DNA from: Bacillus sp. 7884-1
Lineage (GTDB): Bacteria; Bacillota; Bacilli; Bacillales; Cytobacillaceae
DNA: 64,000 nt
Direction: 5' to 3'
NCBI RefSeq assembly: GCF_002272245.1
Contig: NZ_NPDD01000069.1
Span: 48,766 to 112,765, forward strand
Shown: piece by piece, positions 37,721-44,704 of the stretch
Layout of the letters: every line of letters starts with the position of its first letter
Numbering within the stretch: position 1 is the stretch's first letter
Position numbers and translations under genes: made by a program
The notes under the pieces: model-generated
Seen by the model: the letters and a program-made list of their open reading frames with translations, nothing else
Database searches by the model: none
Told to the model about the DNA's origin: nothing

Positions 37721-37755
37721 CTTCAGTGATTGATGTTATCATCCTTTCACTGAAG
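37721..37755. other. Stem-loop between permease and binding-protein genes (system 2)
   Basis: A perfect 9-base inverted repeat, CTTCAGTGA and TCACTGAAG, with a smaller nested dyad in the loop. The T-run follows on the plus strand, where no gene is present. On the transcribed minus strand it is therefore a hairpin without a T-tail, probably a processing or protection site upstream of the binding-protein cistron. Confidence 0.5.
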
Positions 37756-37802
37756 TTTTTTTTATTTATTTTCCACATCACCCCCATTAAGTTTGAGAAG
37801 GA

Positions 37803-38696
37803 TTATCCTTTTAATGCTCCTGCTGTAACTCCGCTGATAATTTTCTTAGAAACAATTGAGAAGAAGATTAAAATTGGAATAACTGATATAACAATTCCCA
37901 CATACATGGCTCCAAAGTCTGTTGAGAACTGTGATTTTACCATTGCAATCATGACCGGCAGTGGCTGCAATTCATTATCGAACAGAACAATCATTGGTGT
38001 TAAGAAGTCATTCCACTTTCCAATAAACGAAAAGATCCCCAATGTTGCGAGCGATGGCATTAGCAATGGCAATACTAAACGATGGAAAATTTTTAACTCA
38101 CCGCAGCCATCGATTCTTCCTGATTCTAGAATTTCTGTTGGGATACTAGAATCACACATTTGCTTCATAAAGAAGATACCAAATGCATTCGAAATGGATG
38201 GAAGAATGAGCGGCCAGTATGTGTTTAACATTTGGAAGCTATCCATCAACTTGAAAAATCCAATAATACCTAACTGACCTGGAATCATCATCGTCCCTAA
38301 CACAGCAAGGAAAAGAATATTTTTATATTTGAAGTTATATTTTGAAAACCCATAACCTGCTAATGCCGAGAAATATAGACTTAATACAGTTGAAGTAACC
38401 GTAATAAACACGGTATTTGCAAAACCTCTCCAAATTGGCACGGTATCAATTAAGCGTTTATAGTTCTCGATAAACTCACCGCCAGGAACGAGCAGCAGCT
38501 TCCTTGCAATATCGGAATTTGCGTGAGATGAAGTGACCATCATACTGTAAAAAGGCAGTAAACAGGTGAAAGCAACTGCAATCAGCAAGAAGTATACTGC
38601 AAATTTACCTAAGAATATTTTTGCCTTAAACTCTTTTTTTGTTTTCCTTTTATTAAAGGAAATACTTTTTTCTACAACACTATTATTAGCTTTCAT
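37803..38696 (-). CDS. Sugar ABC transporter permease, MalG type (system 2)
   Basis: A 297-residue membrane permease with about six helices. The EAA loop is a variant, ESGRIDGCGELKIFHRLVLP near residue 195, where the usual EAA reads ESG. AAAGGGG precedes ATG 38696 by 6 bases. It pairs with the MalF-type permease 59 bases upstream and serves the binding protein at 36,318. No ATPase gene is near, as in system 1. Confidence 0.9.
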   Translation of the reverse strand: MKANNSVVEKSISFNKRKTKKEFKAKIFLGKFAVYFLLIAVAFTCLLPFYSMMVTSSHANSDIARKLLLVPGGEFIENYKRLIDTVPIWRGFANTVFITVTSTVLSLYFSALAGYGFSKYNFKYKNILFLAVLGTMMIPGQLGIIGFFKLMDSFQMLNTYWPLILPSISNAFGIFFMKQMCDSSIPTEILESGRIDGCGELKIFHRLVLPLLMPSLATLGIFSFIGKWNDFLTPMIVLFDNELQPLPVMIAMVKSQFSTDFGAMYVGIVISVIPILIFFSIVSKKIISGVTAGALKG

Positions 38697-38755
38697 AAGG
38701 ATCCCCTTTCATTCCAAGCTGAAAGTCTCCTACTTTTCTAAAGTAAAAAGATTTT

Positions 38756-39640
38756 TTACTGTTCAACTTTGTTCATTTTTGAAAACTTCATTGTAATTAA
38801 TGAGAAGAACAAGATGATGACAAAGATTGCATATGCAATCGCTGCTCCATAACTATAATCAAAGCGCTGGAAAGCGGTTTGGAATAAGTACATCACCATC
38901 GTCAGTGTCGAGTTATCCGGACCATTACCGAGCATCAACGGCGCATCAAACAATTGAAGACCACCGATAACGGATGTAATAAACGTAAATAATAGTACCG
39001 GTCTTAATAAAGGCAATGTTATTTTTGTCGCAATATCCCATTTTGATGCTCCATCTACTCTAGCAGCTTCATACAATTCTTCTTGAATCGATTGAAGACC
39101 AGCGATAAATACTAGCATATTGAATCCAAAGTATTGCCACATAATCACTCCTGCAACAATAAACCTTGAAAGCCAAGGGCTATTAAACCAGTTTACTGGG
39201 TCATCAATAAGCCCAATCCCCATCAAAAATTTATTAACACTTCCTGTTTGCCAATCAAACATTAAACTGAACAAAACCCCTAGTGTGACAGGTGTTACGA
39301 TATTGGGGAAATAGAACACAGCGCGAAAGAAATGCTTTCCTTTAACAAATTTTTCGTTCAGGATCATGGCTAACGCCAAAGCAAGGATCAATTGCGGAAC
39401 AATTGATAAAATCCAGATGATTAATGTGTTTCCGATTGCCTTAAAAAAGAATGTATCTTGGAGTAATCTTGTATAATTATCCAAACCTACAAACACCGGG
39501 TCTGAGAAACCATCCCACTTCGTAAAGCTTAAATAAAGAGAGAAGAGAATGGGTACCAAACCAAAAATAATAAATGTAATGAAGTATGGAAGCACAAAAT
39601 AGAATCCAAATTTTGATTTATTAATAGAAGAACCTCTCAT
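38756..39640 (-). CDS. Sugar ABC transporter permease, MalF type (system 2)
   Basis: A 294-residue membrane permease with six helices beginning at FGFYFVLPYFITFIIFGLVP. The EAA loop reads EAARVDGASKWDIATKITLP near residue 190, with all conserved positions present. AAAGGC lies upstream of ATG 39640. It follows the LacI regulator gene by 86 bases and is probably transcribed from the same LacI-operator promoter. Confidence 0.92.
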   Translation of the reverse strand: MRGSSINKSKFGFYFVLPYFITFIIFGLVPILFSLYLSFTKWDGFSDPVFVGLDNYTRLLQDTFFFKAIGNTLIIWILSIVPQLILALALAMILNEKFVKGKHFFRAVFYFPNIVTPVTLGVLFSLMFDWQTGSVNKFLMGIGLIDDPVNWFNSPWLSRFIVAGVIMWQYFGFNMLVFIAGLQSIQEELYEAARVDGASKWDIATKITLPLLRPVLLFTFITSVIGGLQLFDAPLMLGNGPDNSTLTMVMYLFQTAFQRFDYSYGAAIAYAIFVIILFFSLITMKFSKMNKVEQ

Positions 39641-39726
39641 ATTTTCACAGCCTTTTAAACTTTTTTGTCCACCATGTCCTTATTTACGAACCTATCAATC
39701 TAGTTTTTCAATCTCATCAGCATGAA

Positions 39727-40752
39727 TTATTTTAAAGTGGCAATGGGTTCGGAAATCTTTCTGCATGAATCACGAATAATCAGTTCTGGTTTCAAAAGAT
39801 GACGTTCTGAAGGATACTCCTCTCCATGTTCCATCCGCCGAAATAATTCCGTCGCTGCTTTCATGCCCATTTGCATAAATGGCTGTTTTACCGTCGTTAA
39901 TGATGGATAGACCCAGCTCGCCAAAGTGATGTCGTCAAAACCCGTTATTGAAAAATTAGTTGGAACATGATATCCTCGCTCTTGAAACGCTCTTAATGCC
40001 CCAATTGCTGTTTCATCATTGGAAGCAACAACCGCAGTGAAATCTCCGTCAGCAAGTAACTGATTCATTGCATGATAACCACCCTCATTCGACCAGTCAG
40101 TAGTAACAATCCAGCTTGGATTGACCTTTAATCCTAGTTGTCCGATTGTTTCAAGATAACCTGCTAAGCGGCATTTAGTTGCCGCAGCATCCTCTGGCCC
40201 TGATATATAGGCGATTTTTTCGTGCCCAATACGATGAAGGTAGCGAACAAGTTCAGCAATACCGTAATAATTATCAACATCTACTGAAATGATATTCGGG
40301 ATACCAGCGGAATCTCCAAAAACGACAGCTGGGAAACCAGCTTCTGCTATTTCAACTAATTCTTGTTTGTCTCTTTTACTGAAGCTAATCATAATGATTC
40401 CATCAACATGTCCTTCAAAAAATAAATTTTGAAAATATGACTCCTTATATTTATTTGAGGTCATACTGTAGAACACACAATTAAAACCTTTTTCCTTCGC
40501 TACCTCTTCAATTCCTCTGAATATGGATGGATAAAAAATGTTCGTAATACTGTCAACCACAATACCAATGGTTTGTGTTTTACTTCTAACTAATCTCCTA
40601 GCATTTTCATTACGGTGATAGTTCAATTCCTTTATCGCCTTTTTTAACGCCTCTTCTGTTTCCTTTTTTACTGGTGAACCATTCAAATAACGAGAGACAG
40701 TGCTTTTTGATGTATTGGCAAGTTTAGCCACATCTTTGATTGTAGGATTCAT
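39727..40752 (-). CDS. LacI family transcriptional regulator
   Basis: A 341-residue repressor. The N-terminal HTH and hinge read TIKDVAKLANTSKSTVSRYL, followed by a periplasmic-binding-like sensor domain with IGIVVDSITNIFYPSIFRG and GYHVPTNFSITGFDD. GGAGGG lies 5 bases before ATG 40752. Two GGAACGTTCCC palindromes lie in its own leader, and the same site occurs inside two other genes of the locus. It is very probably autoregulated and controls system 2 import; the inducer should be a sugar from the imported substrate. Confidence 0.93.
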   Translation of the reverse strand: MNPTIKDVAKLANTSKSTVSRYLNGSPVKKETEEALKKAIKELNYHRNENARRLVRSKTQTIGIVVDSITNIFYPSIFRGIEEVAKEKGFNCVFYSMTSNKYKESYFQNLFFEGHVDGIIMISFSKRDKQELVEIAEAGFPAVVFGDSAGIPNIISVDVDNYYGIAELVRYLHRIGHEKIAYISGPEDAAATKCRLAGYLETIGQLGLKVNPSWIVTTDWSNEGGYHAMNQLLADGDFTAVVASNDETAIGALRAFQERGYHVPTNFSITGFDDITLASWVYPSLTTVKQPFMQMGMKAATELFRRMEHGEEYPSERHLLKPELIIRDSCRKISEPIATLK

Positions 40753-40800
40753 TATTGCCCTCCTCTCCTTTAGTTTAATATTTTCCTTTTTTCATAAATA

Positions 40801-40811
40801 GGAACGTTCCC
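40801..40811. promoter_or_regulatory. LacI-type operator O2, GGAACGTTCCC
   Basis: The palindrome GGAACGTTCC plus one flanking C lies about 50 bases upstream of the LacI start codon. Its centre is 256 bases from the upstream operator at 41,056-41,067, compatible with DNA looping between the two. Confidence 0.75.
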
Positions 40812-40953
40812 AAAATAGATGAAACCGATTCATTCCATAATTACTAAAATGGATCAACCACGTATCTCAATCCTAGTAGTATAATTCTCGATCAATCCTT
40901 ATTTTTGGAAGCAAATACAAAATGAAAGAGTAGATTTACTACTACACAAGTAA

Positions 40954-40969
40954 TAGTAACCGTTTACAA
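40954..40969 (-). promoter_or_regulatory. Candidate cre box in the LacI leader
   Basis: The minus-strand 16-mer TTGTAAACGGTTACTA matches the cre consensus WTGNNARCGNWWWCAW with one mismatch. It lies between the two LacI operators, downstream of the promoter, where CcpA could act as a roadblock. Confidence 0.45.
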
Positions 40970-41018
40970 TTACCAGAAAAAATTTTTTCACAACCACATG
41001 ATATCGTTATTATGGTAA

Positions 41019-41049
41019 CTCAGTAGGACACAACTTGTATCCTACTGAG
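41019..41049. repeat. 31-base inverted repeat between promoter and LacI gene
   Basis: CTCAGTAGGA and TCCTACTGAG form a perfect 10-base dyad, with a further 4-pair dyad inside (ACAA/TTGT). It lies 7 bases from the upstream LacI operator. There is no T-run, so a terminator is unlikely. It may be a second regulator's site or a leader hairpin in the untranslated RNA. Confidence 0.55.
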
Positions 41050-41055
41050 AAATTC

Positions 41056-41067
41056 GGGAACGTTCCC
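41056..41067. promoter_or_regulatory. LacI-type operator O1, GGGAACGTTCCC
   Basis: A perfect 12-base palindrome at about +25 to +36 relative to the inferred start of the LacI operon transcript. It is identical to the intragenic site at 21,823. Confidence 0.8.
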
Positions 41068-41098
41068 ATTTCAGTATAAGAATTATTTGTATATTTAA

Positions 41099-41127
41099 AT
41101 TCTATATGCCTATCTATACTTTGTCAA
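41099..41127 (-). promoter_or_regulatory. SigA-type promoter of the LacI/ABC system 2 operon
   Basis: On the minus strand TTGACA (41127-41122), a 17-base spacer and TAGAAT (41104-41099). It lies in the 427-base gap 40,753-41,179, giving an untranslated leader of about 340 bases that holds the two operators, an inverted repeat and a candidate cre box. No other gene was seen in this gap. Confidence 0.7.
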
Positions 41128-41179
41128 ACAAATTATTCGACTTTCTATTAAAATAGATGCGACCAATTTTTGACTATAG

Positions 41180-41812
41180 CTATTTACCAGGATTCTGATC
41201 CATCTTCTGCATACTAGCGATCGTCCGGTATACATACCACATCCAAATATAACTAACGATACTGCCGCTAAAAAATAGGAACAGCGCAGGTACTTTCATT
41301 AATATAAAATAGATGGCATAAGAAATAATAAATATTCCCGCTGATTTTAGTGGTGAAGCAAGACTATATAAAAAGCTATATTTAATATATTCAAAAAAAC
41401 GATAGTGATAGTGGACATAGATAGGGAAAAAATAAATACATGTCGTGATAAAGAAATAAGTAATTAATAATGTTATTATTTTAAAAATAGAGCTTCCAAG
41501 CGAATCACCAAAGGTAATAAAGTGGTAATCAACATACAATAACCAACCTGTCGCAACTAAAATGAGACCAAGGCCATTTACTTTCACAAATTCCGTTTTA
41601 TAAGTTTTCCAAAACGTTGCAAAAACAGGCAAATCATCTTCTCCCATAATCCATTTACGAACAACTGAAAACATCGCAGCTGTTGCTGGGAATATCCCCA
41701 ATACTCCAAGTCCCATTATCGTGAAAGCAATCCATAACAATTGGAGATAAGCAAACTGCATAATTAGGGTGGTGATTCGATTAATAAGACCATATACACC
41801 ATTGGTATTCAT
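41180..41812 (-). CDS. DUF624 (YesL-like) membrane protein, copy 2
   Basis: A 210-residue membrane protein of the DUF624 family with about five hydrophobic segments. The signature GIFPATAAMFSVVRKWIMGEDD lies near residue 45, matching the PATASMFSVMDKW region of copy 1. ATG 41812 is chosen because AAAGGA lies 8 bases upstream; ATG 41821 sits too close to it. It is the last gene of the GH38 copy 3 operon and lies immediately upstream of the LacI/ABC operon, mirroring the DUF624-ABC order in system 1. The molecular role is not established. Confidence 0.87.
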   Translation of the reverse strand: MNTNGVYGLINRITTLIMQFAYLQLLWIAFTIMGLGVLGIFPATAAMFSVVRKWIMGEDDLPVFATFWKTYKTEFVKVNGLGLILVATGWLLYVDYHFITFGDSLGSSIFKIITLLITYFFITTCIYFFPIYVHYHYRFFEYIKYSFLYSLASPLKSAGIFIISYAIYFILMKVPALFLFFSGSIVSYIWMWYVYRTIASMQKMDQNPGK

Positions 41813-41841
41813 TCGACTCATCCTTTACCGTTAAACCGAAA

Positions 41842-43149
41842 TTACTTCCATTCATCCTCATGGTTAAAAATATTTACCTTTTTGTTTTTCACTGCATTCT
41901 CCGCAAACAAATACATCGCGGCTGACCACGATTGTCCTGCAAATCCCATCGGACGCCCTGATTGACCATGAAACCATTCGTTAAATTCCCATTCTGCTTT
42001 CTTACCAGTTTTATTCATACTTGCCAGTTTCCCTAATTGATACTCTGCCTCATCAAACCTTTTGGCTTGAATAAGTGCTGCCACATAGAAACCGCCAATA
42101 AACGGCCATGATCCGCCATTATGATAATGATGCGGCAAATTAAGATTGCGAACTCGATAATAATCGCGCCAATCCTTTTCTCCTTCGCGAATAGGAGGAT
42201 ATAGGGCTTGTACAGGAAACGGTTCATTGATCCCACACCCCTGAATATAATCGAGGATTTTATTTGCTTTTTCTTCATCCGCAATCCCAAAAACGATTGC
42301 TAATAAATTTCCAAGCGTATCAAATCGGTCTGCATAATCACGAAATCCCATATATGGCAGATAAAAAGGTCTTTCTACCAGTTCAGTTTCCACCCGCTTA
42401 ATGGGATAAATCCATTCTTTTCGCTCTTTTTTAACCCAGTCCATTTTTTCCTGATTTTCTGGCGTAATCCACAATAGAATATTAATCTTCTTTTTAACAT
42501 CTTTTGCATTTCCATAATAATAATGGGAAGGAAGGTTTAATGCACCTGCCATATGGCCCATACACTTCCATGCTGCAGCATATAAAACATTATCGAAAAG
42601 AACATTGTATCGGTTTGCAAATAAATCCGCCCAGTCCATCGCTTCGTGGACTTCTAGTAAGCCACACTCATTTGAATCTTGGTAGCGTAACCAAAGCAAT
42701 GCTTTTTCTAAATTCCCCCACCATTTTTGTAAAAATTCCTTGTCATTCGTTTCCATATAGTATGAGTAATGGCCAATAATATACCAAAGGTTACCATCCA
42801 CACAGCCTGCATGAATCGAATCCTCAACAGCTTGTCCTTTCACACTCTCGTCATCGAGCTTCCCGCCATGGGCGATTAACGCAGGATCAGCTACATTTGG
42901 AAAACCAACATTATGGGGGATTTTTCCTAGTTCACTTTGAAATCGTCCCAAGGTTTCCAATGAACTGCGATGAATGTTTGGGCCCATATCATCCTGACAT
43001 ACAAGAAGGCCTAGTCCACAAATCATACTATCCCTTGCCCAAACCTGTTGATAGGCGGTACTTGAGCCGAGCAGTCCAAGCTCTCCACCATTTTTCAGTA
43101 ATATTTTTTCAGCTTTTTCTCTGCCTAATTCTACTATATTTTCTACCAT
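41842..43149 (-). CDS. (alpha/alpha)6-barrel glycoside hydrolase, GH63/GH100-like
   Basis: A 435-residue cytoplasmic protein resembling (alpha/alpha)6-barrel hydrolases of the amylo-1,6-glucosidase, GH63 and GH100 groups. Landmarks are QQVWARDSMICGLGLL near residue 35, where the Arg-Asp pair is typical of the group, VDGNLWYIIGHYSYYM, EVHEAMDWADLF, PHHYHNGGSWPFIGGFY and EWFHGQSGRPMGFAGQSWSAA. Family assignment is approximate. ATG 43149 has GGGAGAG 6 bases upstream; the open frame to 43209 would overlap the kinase gene. GH63 includes mannosylglycerate hydrolases, which would fit a mannoside locus, but this is only a suggestion. Confidence 0.78.
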   Translation of the reverse strand: MVENIVELGREKAEKILLKNGGELGLLGSSTAYQQVWARDSMICGLGLLVCQDDMGPNIHRSSLETLGRFQSELGKIPHNVGFPNVADPALIAHGGKLDDESVKGQAVEDSIHAGCVDGNLWYIIGHYSYYMETNDKEFLQKWWGNLEKALLWLRYQDSNECGLLEVHEAMDWADLFANRYNVLFDNVLYAAAWKCMGHMAGALNLPSHYYYGNAKDVKKKINILLWITPENQEKMDWVKKERKEWIYPIKRVETELVERPFYLPYMGFRDYADRFDTLGNLLAIVFGIADEEKANKILDYIQGCGINEPFPVQALYPPIREGEKDWRDYYRVRNLNLPHHYHNGGSWPFIGGFYVAALIQAKRFDEAEYQLGKLASMNKTGKKAEWEFNEWFHGQSGRPMGFAGQSWSAAMYLFAENAVKNKKVNIFNHEDEWK

Positions 43150-43171
43150 ATCAGTCTCTCCCAACTGGATT

Positions 43172-44704
43172 TTAGTTACATGTTTCAGTTCCTTCACCGC
43201 CACACTCATGTAAACCGTGAAATACCTCTTTTAAAGAATCATAGGAATTTGCAAAAATTTGAAAAAGTTTTTGATACTGTCGATGCAAGGTTAAGTCTGG
43301 TTGATAAACTTGTTCATACTGCTCTAGACCCCAGCGTTCGGAAACCTCCTCTAGGCTGCTAAAATCGCCGCTCCCTACTGCTGCTAACATTGCTGCACCG
43401 AAAGCACCACCACCACGGCTTCTGTTTCGAACAACTGGAACATTAAAAATGTTAGCCGCAGCCTTAGGCCATAATTCATGCTGCGCTGCGCCTCCTGTAA
43501 CATATAGGTACTCACATTTTTTTCCAGATGTTTGTTCAACGATTTTATACGATTGGTATAAGGAAAAAAGAACACCTTCCACCACTGCTCGTGCCATTTC
43601 TGCCATTGTATGCTCATGGGTAAAACCGATAAATGTCCCTTTTGCTTTTTCATCCATATATGGTGACCGTTCCCCAAATAGATAAGGCATGAATAGTAAT
43701 TGTTTGGCTCCTGGTCTCGCTGTAGAAGCTAAATCAAGCAATTCCTTAATTTCCAGCTTGTTGATAAATATTGATTCTACTAACCATTTAAACGACATTC
43801 CTGCAGACAATGTGGCACCCATTAATACAAACTTACCTGGCGCAGCATGGGCAAATGTATGAAGTGTTCCACTCTTTTCAATCGCTAATTTATCAGAGCT
43901 CATAAACAATTGCCCGCTTGTCCCAATGGTACATAACCAATTTTTTGAACTGATGACTCCATTCCCTAAGGCTTGAGCCTGAGCATCTCCACACCCGCAA
44001 ATCACTGGGGTCCCTTCCTTGAGGTGAAACTCTTCTGCTGCATTTTTAGAAATTGAGCCAATCAAATCGGTGGAGTGCTTGATGTCAGGTAACTTTGACT
44101 CATCAATCTGAAATAGCTCCGTAATTTTTTTACTCCATTTTAACAATTGTAAATCCATGAGCAGTGTTGCTGATGCATCGGAATAATCTGTTTCGAACGT
44201 ACCGGTCAGCTGCATGCGGATAAAGTCCTTTGGCAGTAAAAACTTATCGGTTTTTTCATAAAGCTCAGGAAAGTGTTTCTTAAACCAAATAATTTTCCCC
44301 AGCGTAAAGCTTATATTCGACCGATTCCCAGTAATCGCAACCCATTCCTCATTTGTTAGGACAGACTGCATTGCAGCTAACTCCGCTTCGTTTCTCCGGT
44401 CAGACCAAATGATTGCCGGATGAAGGGCGGTCCCATTTTTATCTACAGGAACAATTCCATGCATTTGCCCGGTAACGGAGATCGCTTTTAAATCTTTGAA
44501 ATTACCAGTTTTTTTCTTTTTTAAATAAAATAACGCTTCACGCATTGCGGCCAGCCATTCATCAGGTTTTTGTTCAATCCACCCTTCCCGAGGCATGTAA
44601 ACTTGATAAGACTTAGTTTTACTAACTAAAATCTCTCCCAACTGATTGACAACAACCAATTTGATCGACGATGTCCCTAAGTCAATTCCTAAGAAGTTCT
44701 TCAC
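43172..44704 (-). CDS. xylB: Xylulokinase-type FGGY kinase (copy 2)
   Basis: A 510-residue FGGY kinase with the xylulokinase pattern: GIDLGTSSIKLVVV at the N-terminus, EGWIEQKPDEWLAAM, AISVTGQMHGIV, IIWSDRRNEAEL, and CGCGDAQAQALGNG. The C-terminal half has YVTGGAAQHELWPKAAANIF. The pattern is that of D-xylulokinases, but neither a xylose isomerase gene nor other xylose genes are near, so the real substrate may be another ketose. The GTG start at 44704 overlaps the GH38 stop codon by 4 bases (GTGA), showing translational coupling to the mannosidase. Confidence 0.85.
   Translation of the reverse strand: MKNFLGIDLGTSSIKLVVVNQLGEILVSKTKSYQVYMPREGWIEQKPDEWLAAMREALFYLKKKKTGNFKDLKAISVTGQMHGIVPVDKNGTALHPAIIWSDRRNEAELAAMQSVLTNEEWVAITGNRSNISFTLGKIIWFKKHFPELYEKTDKFLLPKDFIRMQLTGTFETDYSDASATLLMDLQLLKWSKKITELFQIDESKLPDIKHSTDLIGSISKNAAEEFHLKEGTPVICGCGDAQAQALGNGVISSKNWLCTIGTSGQLFMSSDKLAIEKSGTLHTFAHAAPGKFVLMGATLSAGMSFKWLVESIFINKLEIKELLDLASTARPGAKQLLFMPYLFGERSPYMDEKAKGTFIGFTHEHTMAEMARAVVEGVLFSLYQSYKIVEQTSGKKCEYLYVTGGAAQHELWPKAAANIFNVPVVRNRSRGGGAFGAAMLAAVGSGDFSSLEEVSERWGLEQYEQVYQPDLTLHRQYQKLFQIFANSYDSLKEVFHGLHECGGEGTETCN

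Noticed and set aside
37747..37763. Hairpin with T-run read as a plus-strand terminator
   Set aside because: No plus-strand gene precedes it; kept only as an intercistronic stem-loop of the minus-strand operon.
37726..38277. Plus-strand 183-codon frame antisense to the system 2 permease
   Set aside because: It is the mirror of a well-supported permease gene with no ribosome binding site or recognisable domain.
40820..40835. Second cre-like site near the LacI operator O2 (TGAAACCGATTCA)
   Set aside because: It is one base too short between the half sites to fit the cre consensus on either strand.
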